64,000 bases of DNA from Vibrio hangzhouensis (lineage in GTDB: Bacteria > Pseudomonadota > Gammaproteobacteria > Enterobacterales > Vibrionaceae), in the NCBI RefSeq assembly GCF_900107935.1, contig NZ_FNVG01000024.1, forward strand, positions 1 through 64,000. The letters run 5' to 3'. The translations under genes were made by a program, and so were the position numbers. This document shows positions 44,576 to 53,096 of this stretch, in pieces; within the stretch, counting starts at the first letter, position 1; every line of letters starts with the position of its first letter. Below the pieces are notes generated by a model. That model had not been told where the DNA came from. It was given only the letters and a program-made list of their open reading frames with translations, and ran no database searches.

Positions 44576-45958
44576 TTGAAAACCCCAGCCTTCTCTACTT
44601 TAAATCTACCAGCGGCACTACTAGACACTTTAGACAGCCTTGGTTACACCAACATGACCCCTATTCAAGCGGACTCTTTACCGAAGATCCTCGCAGGTGT
44701 CGATGTTATTGGACAAGGCAAAACTGGCTCGGGCAAAACTGCGGCTTTTTCTCTTGGTCTGCTATCTAATCTGAATGTAAAACGCTTCCGGGTTCAATCC
44801 TTGGTTCTCTGTCCAACGCGTGAACTGGCCGATCAGGTCGCAAAAGAGATCCGCACACTGGCTCGTGGTATCCACAATATTAAAGTGTTAACGCTGTGTG
44901 GCGGCATGCCAATGGGACCACAGATAGGCTCACTTGAACACGGTGCCCACATTTTAGTTGGGACGCCGGGTCGTATCCTAGACCATTTAGAGAAAGGCCG
45001 TATCAACCTGGATGAGCTCAATACGCTGGTCCTGGATGAAGCAGACCGTATGCTGGAGATGGGCTTTAAAGATGCACTTGATGCCATCATTGCAGAAGCA
45101 CCAATCAAAAGACAAACCCTGTTGTTTAGCGCAACATTCCCTGAACAAATTCAGGCCATCGCGTCCAGTGTGATGCAGCAGCCAGAGATCATCAAGGTCG
45201 AAAGCAAACACGACCACTCTAGCATCAAGCAATTCTTCTATCAGGTCGAAACCACGGAGCAACGTGACGATGCGCTGGAGAATTTGCTTTTAACTCACCA
45301 GCCAGAATCTGCCGTGGTTTTCTGCAACACTAAGAAAGAAGTGCAGAATGTGGCTGATGAGCTACATCATCGCGGTTTTAGTGTGATTGATATTCACGGT
45401 GATCTCGAACAGCGCGACCGCGACCAAGCGCTGGTCCAGTTTGCCAACAAAAGTGTTTCGATACTGGTTGCCACTGATGTAGCGGCGCGCGGTCTGGATG
45501 TGGATAATCTCGATGCCGTCTTCAACTACGAATTATCACGTGACCCTGAAGTTCACGTGCATCGTATTGGCCGCACTGGGCGAGCTGGCAATAAAGGCCT
45601 TGCCTTTAGCTTCTATAGTGAAAAAGAGTTCTACCGCGTTGCACGTATTGACGAGTATTTGGATATGCCTATTGAGCCGAGTGCATTACCACCAGCTTCG
45701 TCGAATCAACCCTATCAAGCGAAAATGGCAACCATCCAAATTCAGGGTGGCAAAAAGCAAAAATTGCGTCCCGGCGACATTCTTGGTGCACTGACAGGCG
45801 ACAAAACCCTTGCTGGCAGTCAAATTGGTAAAATCAATATGTTCCCAATGAGCGCCTATGTGGCCGTTGAGAAAAGCATCGCCAAGAAAGCACTCAACAA
45901 AATCACCAATGGTAAAATGAAAGGGCGTCAGTTCCGCGCGAGAATCATCAAAGCGTAG
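44576..45958 (+). CDS. dbpA: ATP-dependent RNA helicase DbpA
   Basis: 460 aa from a TTG start (44576) with GAGGAT nine bases upstream. DEAD-box motifs: GQGKTGSGKTAAF (I), PTRELADQ (Ia), VLDEADRMLEMGF (II), FSATF (III) and HRIGRTGRAG (VI). The C-terminal RNA-binding domain (LRPGDILGALTGDKTLAGSQ) is the DbpA hallmark that recognises 23S rRNA hairpin 92 in 50S assembly. Confidence 0.95.
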   Translation: MKTPAFSTLNLPAALLDTLDSLGYTNMTPIQADSLPKILAGVDVIGQGKTGSGKTAAFSLGLLSNLNVKRFRVQSLVLCPTRELADQVAKEIRTLARGIHNIKVLTLCGGMPMGPQIGSLEHGAHILVGTPGRILDHLEKGRINLDELNTLVLDEADRMLEMGFKDALDAIIAEAPIKRQTLLFSATFPEQIQAIASSVMQQPEIIKVESKHDHSSIKQFFYQVETTEQRDDALENLLLTHQPESAVVFCNTKKEVQNVADELHHRGFSVIDIHGDLEQRDRDQALVQFANKSVSILVATDVAARGLDVDNLDAVFNYELSRDPEVHVHRIGRTGRAGNKGLAFSFYSEKEFYRVARIDEYLDMPIEPSALPPASSNQPYQAKMATIQIQGGKKQKLRPGDILGALTGDKTLAGSQIGKINMFPMSAYVAVEKSIAKKALNKITNGKMKGRQFRARIIKA

Positions 45959-46066
45959 AATAGATAGGCACTAGTTCCTAATTTATCGGGATTGGTGCCC
46001 AACTCAAAGACATCCGTATCGCAAATGTTGATAACGGAGAACTACCCCAAAAGTAATTGCTTAAAG

Positions 46067-46885
46067 TCAAATTTTAAGTTCTGCAATCAACTCATTACTC
46101 AACACTGGGTGGCGTTGTGTTCCTGTCACCAATACGATATCAACACTTGGAAGAACCGGCATATCAGACAACACCTGTATCCCCTCTCCGATGCTGGTTC
46201 GCCCCATTGCGCCCACCCCTATTCCCCGCCTTACCAGCGCTCGTTGAGCCGACGCGGTATTGCAGCACGCCACCAGTTGATATGCGACGCCACGTTTTGA
46301 CAGACTGTCTGTCGCCGCAGCATGATACTTACAATCGGTCTGAAACAGCACCAGAGGTAATGGACGAATATCAAGATCAAATTCAGGGCTGGCGATCCAC
46401 ACTCCCTTGTCTGAGGCTAGCCAGTAGCCTTCCTCGCTGTCGGGCGCTCTGGTGACAATAGCCGCATCCAGTTTGCCTTCATCGAGCCACTCTCTTAAGG
46501 TGACACTGGGCTGACTAAACACCTGAATGGAACAGGTTGGGTCTGCTTTAGAAATCGCAGCAATTACTCCAGGTAGAATGGATTCGTTGTAATCCTCAGG
46601 GCACCCAAGCCGAAGGGAGGATTTATTCTGATAGCGCTTTATCTTTCTAAGCGCGGAGTCGTGCAAAGACAGTATCTGTTCCGCTTGCACTCTCAATGCT
46701 AACCCCGCCTCCGTGAGCACCATATTTCGTCCATCTCGCTCGAACAGGGCCGTTCCCGTTTCGCCTTCCAGCTTTTTCATCTGAGCACTGAATGCAGATT
46801 GAGTTCGATTGATTTGCCGGGCAGCGCGAGTAAAACTTCCGGTTTCCGAAAAGGCGAGAAAGCTTCGCAGTGCTTCAATATCCAT
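46067..46885 (-). CDS. LysR-family transcriptional regulator
   Basis: 272 aa, slightly short for the family. N-terminal helix-turn-helix in FLAFSETGSFTRAARQINRTQSAFSAQMKKLE; the effector domain begins at SSLRLGCPEDYNESIL. It is divergent from the glutathione S-transferase gene about 107 bp away, the classic layout of a LysR regulator and its target. The effector is unknown. Confidence 0.92.
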   Translation of the reverse strand: MDIEALRSFLAFSETGSFTRAARQINRTQSAFSAQMKKLEGETGTALFERDGRNMVLTEAGLALRVQAEQILSLHDSALRKIKRYQNKSSLRLGCPEDYNESILPGVIAAISKADPTCSIQVFSQPSVTLREWLDEGKLDAAIVTRAPDSEEGYWLASDKGVWIASPEFDLDIRPLPLVLFQTDCKYHAAATDSLSKRGVAYQLVACCNTASAQRALVRRGIGVGAMGRTSIGEGIQVLSDMPVLPSVDIVLVTGTQRHPVLSNELIAELKI

Positions 46886-46992
46886 GTCGTCTCCAACTCA
46901 TCGATTCCATTGATGATATTCATTAATACTTTGCGTTAGTGCCCCATCAAACCATTGATTATGATGAAAATCAAATCAGGTAAGGAGACACC

Positions 46993-47655
46993 ATGAAACT
47001 GTATATAGGAAATCAAAACTATTCGAGTTGGTCATTGCGAGCGTGGGTGATCTTTGCACAAAATGGGCTCAATGTAGAGGTGACTAAACTAACCTTGTTT
47101 ACGCCGGAGTTTTATCAGACGTTAGAAACTCTAACGCCCGCAGCCAAAGTTCCTGCCCTGATAGATGAAGAGATAGCGGTTTGGGATTCTCTGGCGATTC
47201 TTGAATACGTCAACGAGCGCTATCTTGAGGGACGCTGTTGGCCAGAGACAGCGGCAGAAAAAGCCAAGGCCCGCGCCGTTGCCTGTGAGATGCATTCAGG
47301 CTTCTTCGCATTGCGAAATGAACTACCTATGAACTGTAGAGCAAATCGCAGGGTGGAACTGTCTGACGAAGCGGTGAGAGATATTCAGCGTATTGACGCC
47401 ATGTGGTCAGAGCAAATGGCCATTCACGATGGTCGCTGGCTGTTTGGTGACTGGTCCATTGCCGACGCTATGTACGCACCAGTCGCGCTGCGTTTCAAAA
47501 CCTATGGCATCCAATTATCCGAACGCGCGGCACAGTACCAACAAACCGTGCTATCGAGTCCCGCCATTCAGACCTGGCTAGAGCAAGCCGCTCTGGAACA
47601 AGACATCGTCAAAGAGGATGAAGCGGGCGTTGAAGTACCAACAATTAATGCCTAG
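46993..47655 (+). CDS. Glutathione S-transferase family protein
   Basis: 220 aa. The thioredoxin-like N-terminal domain carries NYSSWSLRAWV (the activating serine region) and AKVPALIDEEIAVWDSLAIL; the helical C-terminal domain has GDWSIADAMYAPVALRF. AAGGAG precedes the ATG. Probably detoxifies an electrophile using glutathione; substrate unknown. It is likely controlled by the divergent LysR gene. Confidence 0.92.
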   Translation: MKLYIGNQNYSSWSLRAWVIFAQNGLNVEVTKLTLFTPEFYQTLETLTPAAKVPALIDEEIAVWDSLAILEYVNERYLEGRCWPETAAEKAKARAVACEMHSGFFALRNELPMNCRANRRVELSDEAVRDIQRIDAMWSEQMAIHDGRWLFGDWSIADAMYAPVALRFKTYGIQLSERAAQYQQTVLSSPAIQTWLEQAALEQDIVKEDEAGVEVPTINA

Positions 47656-47668
47656 CCCTTTTATCGCC

Positions 47669-47702
47669 AACGCTCAGTTGAACTCAGGACTGGGCGTTTT
47701 TT
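47669..47702 (+). terminator. GST gene terminator
   Basis: AACGCTCAGT pairs with ACTGGGCGTT (one wobble) and is followed by T6. Confidence 0.88.
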
Positions 47703-47821
47703 CCCTATCCACTTTTCAATACTAAAACCCTGCTGCAATAAGGGATTAAAAATGACGCATATCAAAACATAGACGAATTACCCCTTCGGCAGCATAGCTT
47801 TCATGGTGGCTGACCTATAAC

Positions 47822-47847
47822 ATCATTTATCGCTATTCGATAATGAT
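47822..47847 (+). promoter_or_regulatory. Inverted repeat before the hemerythrin operon
   Basis: TTATCG (47827-47832), five bases, then CGATAA (47838-47843) is a perfect palindrome, and ATCAT/ATGAT extend it with one bulge. It ends right before the ribosome site GAGGAA (47848-47853). It could be an operator or an mRNA hairpin that controls translation. Confidence 0.5.
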
Positions 47848-47859
47848 GAGGAAATCACT

Positions 47860-48291
47860 ATGCCATCTATTCAAGAGTTCATGACTCAACACCACAAGGT
47901 CTGCGATGATCTGTTGGTCGAAGCAGAAAGTGCACTGGCCAGCAAAGACTGGAGCGCGTTTGCTGAACTATGGTCTAAGTTTGAAACGGAAACCCTACAT
48001 CACTTTGCAATGGAAGAGCAGGTACTTTTCCCTGAATTTGAGGCGCAGACAGGAATGACCGCAGGACCAACGATGGTTATGCGTCAGGAGCACGCTCAGA
48101 TTAACGCCATGTTTGAACAAATGAAGGCAGCGATTGAGCAGCAAGATCAAGAACGAGCAATGGGATGTTCAGAAAGTATCATGATCTTTATTCAGCAACA
48201 TAATATGAAAGAAGAACAGATCTTGTATCCAATGACGGACAATCACCTCAGCAATAGCGCCGAAATTGTTGAAAAAATGAGTACCCACTGA
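47860..48291 (+). CDS. Hemerythrin-domain protein
   Basis: 143 aa, a single hemerythrin HHE domain. The di-iron ligands are in MTQHHKVCDDLL, TLHHFAMEEQVLFPEF, RQEHAQINAMFEQM and QQHNMKEEQILYPM. It could bind oxygen or nitric oxide or store iron. It leads an operon with a DUF2249 protein and a polytopic membrane protein, a grouping usual in nitric-oxide or low-oxygen response loci. Confidence 0.92.
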   Translation: MPSIQEFMTQHHKVCDDLLVEAESALASKDWSAFAELWSKFETETLHHFAMEEQVLFPEFEAQTGMTAGPTMVMRQEHAQINAMFEQMKAAIEQQDQERAMGCSESIMIFIQQHNMKEEQILYPMTDNHLSNSAEIVEKMSTH

Positions 48292-48327
48292 ACGAGTAGG
48301 TAGCACTCAACCCGGAGACAAGAACAT

Positions 48328-48609
48328 ATGGACATGAGCAAAGTCATCACGCTCGACGTCAGTGAACTAGAGCCGCCTCATCCTATGCACCAAATAACCG
48401 CAAAGCTCTACCAGTTGACGATTGGCGAGGTATTGTTGGTGACACATCGACGTAAACCCATCCCCCTGTTTGACATGATTACAGGCCAGTTCGAGTATGC
48501 CTGTCACCAAGTCAGCGATGAGCGTTATCAGATCGTGTTCTGGCGTGCCGGTGATGAAGAGGCAGCGCTGTGGGCACAGCAACTCACCAAAGAGAACTTA
48601 CCACGATGA
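48328..48609 (+). CDS. DUF2249 protein
   Basis: 93 aa. LDVSELEPPHPMHQI opens it and LLVTHRRKPIPLFDMI, then YQIVFWRAGDEEAALWAQ follow, as in DUF2249 proteins, which resemble TusA-like small proteins. It lies 36 nt after the hemerythrin gene and overlaps the membrane protein gene by 4 nt. Function not known, but the family is often linked to nitrate and nitric-oxide metabolism. Confidence 0.85.
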   Translation: MDMSKVITLDVSELEPPHPMHQITAKLYQLTIGEVLLVTHRRKPIPLFDMITGQFEYACHQVSDERYQIVFWRAGDEEAALWAQQLTKENLPR

Positions 48610-49925
48610 GAATGAGTGGCCTGAACTTCGAAGCCATTCCTGAACTTTCGGCCCCAATGCGTTTCTACCTCACCGCGCCAGTGTTTGCTTTACTGGCCGC
48701 AATTCTGGTTATCAGCTTTGGTGAACAGGTTTGGCTGAGTCGCTGGATGCCGGTCACCCTTGCTGCGACTCACCTGCTCGCCCTCGGCGTTATGGCCATG
48801 GTGATGATTGGATCTCTGTTTCAGGTCATGCCGGTACTTTGTGGCGCGGCGATTCCGATTCGGGGGTGGAAGTTGCACCTGTTTCATCTGTTATTGGTAG
48901 CCGGAGTGGTGAGTTTAAGCAGTGGCTTTCTGGGCTGGGTTTCATTTTCACTGTCATTTGCTTTACTCGGACTAAGTCTGGGTTATTTTGTTTTTAGCCT
49001 GCTACGAGTACTCTTTTGGGAAGCACAAGGGCAACAAACCCGCTTACCCATCTCACTGGCAGTGTTAGCCTTAGCAGTGCTTTTGGCCCTTGGTCTGATA
49101 TTGCTCAGTGGCTACCTATGGGGCGTGGCTCCTGGCATCGGAAAATCGTTGACTAATCTGCATGCCGGTATCGGCCTGTTTGGTTGGATTATGCTGCTGA
49201 TCATGGCTGTCAGTTTTCAGGTAATACCTATGTTCCATGTGACGCCCAACTTCTCTAGCGGATGGCGTTACGGCTTGATAGGTTTGCTGGTTATCGGTAT
49301 TGTCATTGTCAGTCTGGAGTCTTTCGGAGTGCCACTGCCTGGAGGTTGGTTAGTCTGTATTGTCGCCTCAATACTGTATTCCATCGTGACGCTAGAGCGA
49401 TTAGGAAAACGTAAACGCAAACTACCCGATGTGGTGGTTAATTACTGGAAATGCGGGCTTGGGAGCTTATTGCTGGCTTGTCTGCTATTGTTTAGTTTCT
49501 TCCTCCCTTTAGACTTACTTCCCTGGCCTGTCGGTTGGCAAACAAAGCTAGAGGTATTTATCGGTCTATTGTTTGGCCTTGGCTTTGTACTGGCCATTAT
49601 TCAGGGTATGCTCCTCAAAATCGTACCATTTTTGATCACGCTTCACCTACAGAGAGCGATGATGCGCAACCCCATAGCGATGATACCGCTTCCGGATCAT
49701 TATCAACTAATCAGTCGCGTTCACATGAAGTGGCAATTCCACCTCTATATCGCTGTCATGCTGTCTCTGGTACTCAGTTTTATGATGCCTTCGACGACAG
49801 CCATTATGGCACTGCTGTTTGCCCTGAACTGGGCGATGATTGGATATAATATTCTGGGTGCGCTAAAGCAATATCGTATTTGTTTGGTTAATCTTCAGAG
49901 CTCTTTTGAACAGTTTAAAAAATAG
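48606..49925 (+). CDS. Polytopic membrane protein, NnrS/heme-copper-oxidase-like
   Basis: 439 aa from the ATG at 48606, whose ATGA overlaps the stop of the DUF2249 gene. About 12 membrane helices. Histidines sit at helix starts in AATHLLALGVMAMVMIGSLF, TNLHAGIGLFGWIMLLIM and IPMFHVTPNF, the pattern of NnrS- or oxidase subunit I-like proteins that may bind heme. With hemerythrin upstream, protection from nitric oxide is a reasonable guess only. Confidence 0.75.
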   Translation: MRMSGLNFEAIPELSAPMRFYLTAPVFALLAAILVISFGEQVWLSRWMPVTLAATHLLALGVMAMVMIGSLFQVMPVLCGAAIPIRGWKLHLFHLLLVAGVVSLSSGFLGWVSFSLSFALLGLSLGYFVFSLLRVLFWEAQGQQTRLPISLAVLALAVLLALGLILLSGYLWGVAPGIGKSLTNLHAGIGLFGWIMLLIMAVSFQVIPMFHVTPNFSSGWRYGLIGLLVIGIVIVSLESFGVPLPGGWLVCIVASILYSIVTLERLGKRKRKLPDVVVNYWKCGLGSLLLACLLLFSFFLPLDLLPWPVGWQTKLEVFIGLLFGLGFVLAIIQGMLLKIVPFLITLHLQRAMMRNPIAMIPLPDHYQLISRVHMKWQFHLYIAVMLSLVLSFMMPSTTAIMALLFALNWAMIGYNILGALKQYRICLVNLQSSFEQFKK

Positions 49926-50029
49926 TTCATCTTGCTAACTCTCTAAGTCGACTTACATTCCTCTGCACATGAGATTCTTATAGCAATGTTCGGGGCTAAG
50001 AATTTTCTGCTGCCTACTAAAACCAAACG

Positions 50030-50062
50030 AAAAAGCCCCACACTATCTCTATAGTATGGGGC
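50030..50062 (-). terminator. Terminator of the gntP-type gene
   Basis: On the minus strand GCCCCATACTAT, AGAG and ATAGTGTGGGGC (one mismatch) run into T5. Confidence 0.85.
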
Positions 50063-50083
50063 CAGCAGCAACCAATCCGGTTA

Positions 50084-51538
50084 TTAGCTTACCGCTTCAA
50101 CACTTGTATGTTGTTTTTCTTTCGATTTCACCCATACGATCACAGCGGCTAACACAGCGATTGGAACGAGAGGATCGATTAGAGTACCACCCTTACCAAA
50201 TACCAGGTTCAGAACCATGATGATCGAAGCACCAATTGCCCAGGCAACGGTAGAAGAAACGGACCAAATCTTAAGCTGGTCGGTTAGCTCCGTGATACCC
50301 AGAGTTCGGTTGATGATGTGGAAGTACGAGTCGTTTAAGTGTGAGAACCCAACTGGACCAACAGCACACGCAAGCGCGACAAAAACAGGATCCAATCCCA
50401 GAGTCTCAACCAGCGGCAGCGTCATGGTCGCAGCCACCATCATTGATGCTGTGGCCGACCCCTGAATCAGACGAAGCATTGAAGCAATCGCCAGTGGAAC
50501 CAGTAGCGGTGGAATGCCGCTGCTTGCAATCGCTTCTGCCACTTGAGGACCTGCACCAGAGGCTTTAAGTACCGAACCCATAGCACCACCACAGCCCGTT
50601 ACCACAAGAATCAGACCAGTTGTCGCCAGAGCATCATCCATGGATCCAACCATGTCTTTGCGTTCGATATTACGAGTCAGGCCATAAAGTGCCATCAATA
50701 CACCAAAGCCAACTGCGACCACAGGATTACCCAATAGAGACAGAACAGTATGCAGTGCTGTGTCACCTTTACCAACCAAGGTGTTAGCTAGGATAAACGC
50801 AATAGGCAACAGAATCGGACCAAACGAAAGAAAATTGCTCGGTAGATCTTTGTCATCTGTGGACTGTACTTTTTCCAGGTTCGCCCAGTCAGACTGGTTG
50901 GTAATCCAACCTTCGCCATTAGGAACACGGTAGTATTCATTACCAATACGACGAATATAAATCATTGACAGAAGCATCATAGGGATCGATACCATCAGTC
51001 CCCAAAGCATGTATTCGCCCAAATCGACACCTAAGATGCCTGCGACGGCAACCGGACCAGGCGTTGGCGGTACGAGAGCATGAGTGATAAGCAGGCCAAG
51101 TGCCAACGTCACACCCAAACCTACCGCTGATTTTCCGGTATCTCGTGAAATTGCACGAACAAGTGAATGCAAAATGATGTAAGCAGAATCACAGAATACT
51201 GGGATAGCGACAATCACACCAGTGAAACCAAGGGCCAGATCCTCGCGACCTTTACCACAGATCTTAACGAAGGTCTTCGCCATGCGCACTGCTGCGCCCG
51301 AACGTTCAAAACACGCTCCCATGATCACGCCAAACGCAATGATTAAACCGATACCGCCTAATACACCACCGAAGCCTGCTTTAATCGCATTAATCAGCTC
51401 TGTCGGTGCCATCCCGGCAAAAAGCCCCATAATGATACTCGCAATAACCATCGCGAGAGCGACAGGGATTCGTGTTTTCACGATCATTAGCATCATAGCA
51501 ATGATACCGATCACAATGCCTATCAGTGCTCCATCCAT
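50084..51538 (-). CDS. GntP-family sugar-acid permease
   Basis: 484 aa from the ATG at 51538 (MDGALIGIVIGI), which has GGAAAAG upstream; the frame extends to 51622. About 12-14 membrane helices; LLITHALVPPTPGPVAVAGI is the hallmark of the gluconate permease family. Located just downstream of the otn genes, it probably imports the four-carbon sugar acid (threonate or a tetronate) the operon degrades. Confidence 0.92.
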   Translation of the reverse strand: MDGALIGIVIGIIAMMLMIVKTRIPVALAMVIASIIMGLFAGMAPTELINAIKAGFGGVLGGIGLIIAFGVIMGACFERSGAAVRMAKTFVKICGKGREDLALGFTGVIVAIPVFCDSAYIILHSLVRAISRDTGKSAVGLGVTLALGLLITHALVPPTPGPVAVAGILGVDLGEYMLWGLMVSIPMMLLSMIYIRRIGNEYYRVPNGEGWITNQSDWANLEKVQSTDDKDLPSNFLSFGPILLPIAFILANTLVGKGDTALHTVLSLLGNPVVAVGFGVLMALYGLTRNIERKDMVGSMDDALATTGLILVVTGCGGAMGSVLKASGAGPQVAEAIASSGIPPLLVPLAIASMLRLIQGSATASMMVAATMTLPLVETLGLDPVFVALACAVGPVGFSHLNDSYFHIINRTLGITELTDQLKIWSVSSTVAWAIGASIIMVLNLVFGKGGTLIDPLVPIAVLAAVIVWVKSKEKQHTSVEAVS

Positions 51539-51672
51539 TTTCTTTTCCTTTTCTATCTCTATTTTGTTGTGTAGGGCTGTGCACGATGAGCACGTAAGGT
51601 TACGTCCTCTGCACTTTGCCATGCAGTGGTTCGAATTAGGAATCCACTATTTCTTATAGTTAATTGATTGAG

Positions 51673-52449
51673 TTACAGATATTGTTTGACCCAGTGCAAC
51701 CCAGCTTCGGTCGAGGTTCTTGGGTTGTATTCACACCCAATCCAACCGGAGTAGCCAGAATCATCTAATACCTTGAACAAATGGGGGTAATTCAGTTCAC
51801 CTTCTGAAGGTTCATGCCTCTCGGGTACCGACGCAATCTGAACATGGCCGGTAAATGACGCCACTTCCCTGATCAGGGTTGTCAGGTCACCGTCCATAAT
51901 TTGGGCGTGATACAGGTCTAACTGCAGCTTCACGTTCGGCCTGTCTACCAGGCGAATAAGGTCAACAGCATCACGCTGATGCGCCACAAAATAGTTGGGT
52001 ACATCGCGTGCGTTTAATGGCTCTATCATCAAAGCAATACCATGCTCTGCAAATTTGTCTGCGGCAAAACGGATGTTGGAAATAAACGTCTCCACATGCT
52101 GCTCTTTCGAGTAGCGCGGATCGATGATCCCTGACATCGCGTGCACTTTTGGACATTTCAACGCCTTTGCATACACAAGAGCCCTCTCTACACTGGAGCG
52201 GAATTCCTCTTCACGTCCGGGAATGGCCGCAAATCCTCTTTCCCCCGCATCCCAGTCTCCGGGAGGCAGGTTAAATAACGCCTGTTCTAATCCAAACTGC
52301 TCCAATTTGCTTGCCAGTAACTGCGGTTCAAAAGCATAGGGAAACAAGTACTCTATGGCTTGAAAACCTGCCTGATGCGCCTTTTCAAAGCGCTCCAGGA
52401 ACGGTACTTCCGTAAATAACATGGTCAGATTTGCTGCGAATTTTGCCAT
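51673..52449 (-). CDS. otnI: 2-oxo-tetronate isomerase (OtnI, Hyi-like)
   Basis: 258 aa TIM-barrel of the hydroxypyruvate isomerase family (MAKFAANLTMLFTEVPFLERF, then MIEPLNARDVPNYFV and VKLQLDLYHAQIMDGD, supplying acidic metal ligands). With otnK and otnC it fits the 2-oxo-tetronate isomerase of the four-carbon acid sugar pathway, not the glyoxylate pathway, since no glyoxylate carboligase is present. It abuts otnC (1-bp overlap). Confidence 0.9.
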   Translation of the reverse strand: MAKFAANLTMLFTEVPFLERFEKAHQAGFQAIEYLFPYAFEPQLLASKLEQFGLEQALFNLPPGDWDAGERGFAAIPGREEEFRSSVERALVYAKALKCPKVHAMSGIIDPRYSKEQHVETFISNIRFAADKFAEHGIALMIEPLNARDVPNYFVAHQRDAVDLIRLVDRPNVKLQLDLYHAQIMDGDLTTLIREVASFTGHVQIASVPERHEPSEGELNYPHLFKVLDDSGYSGWIGCEYNPRTSTEAGLHWVKQYL

Positions 52450-53096
52450 TACTTACCTCTCCCTTTCAGATCGTTGATCTCGTCTTCAGTCAAATAGCGG
52501 ACTTGTCTGTCTTTGAGCAAAAACGCCAGCTTCGCGGTCTCTTCCAGTTCTTCCGCGTTGTCGACAGCATCTTCAAAATCCTCGCCCGTGACGACCGGCC
52601 CATGGTTCGCCAGTAGAAAAGCACGATAGTCACCCGCTCGTTTTGCCAATTCTTCCGCAATCTGGGGATCACCCGGACGCAAGTATGGGATCACCGGCAA
52701 CTCGCCAATCCGCATAACAAAATAAGGTGTAAAGGCTTTAATCGCGTTACGCTGATCAAGCCCTTGCAGGCACGATAAAGCGGTCAGATACGTCGAGTGA
52801 AGATGAACAATCGCATTACATTTTGGATTGTTGCGGTAAATCGCCAAATGGAAGGCCGCCTCTTTCGATGGTTTCTTTCCTGAAATATGATTCCCGTCGA
52901 TATCCACGACCGACAGTTCCTCAGCCACAAGGCGACCGAATGATGAGCCAGTAGGCGTTGTTAAAAAATGTCCGTCGGGAAGTTTGAGTGACAGGTTTCC
53001 TGCCCCACCCGTCGCATAACCACGCTCGAACATAGAGCGAGCTAAAGCGACCATCTGTTTTCTCAGATCCTGCTCGTTCATTGAACTGCTTCTCAT
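52449..53096 (-). CDS. otnC: 3-oxo-tetronate 4-phosphate decarboxylase (OtnC)
   Basis: 215 aa class II aldolase/adducin fold. Zinc histidines in AIVHLHSTYLTALSC and FLLANHGPVVTGEDF; acid residue in GKKPSKEAAFHLAIY. It decarboxylates 3-oxo-tetronate 4-phosphate to dihydroxyacetone phosphate in the established LtnD/OtnK/OtnC/OtnI scheme. It overlaps otnK by 4 nt and otnI by 1. Confidence 0.92.
   Translation of the reverse strand: MRSSSMNEQDLRKQMVALARSMFERGYATGGAGNLSLKLPDGHFLTTPTGSSFGRLVAEELSVVDIDGNHISGKKPSKEAAFHLAIYRNNPKCNAIVHLHSTYLTALSCLQGLDQRNAIKAFTPYFVMRIGELPVIPYLRPGDPQIAEELAKRAGDYRAFLLANHGPVVTGEDFEDAVDNAEELEETAKLAFLLKDRQVRYLTEDEINDLKGRGK

Noticed and set aside
47752-47765. FNR/DNR-like box (ATGAC-GCAT-ATCAA) before the hemerythrin gene
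   Set aside because: The left half matches only three of five consensus bases; not strong enough to call although the gene content would suit it.
51222-51659. 145-aa plus-strand ORF
   Set aside because: Antisense to the GntP-family permease; composition is a reflection of the membrane protein's codons.
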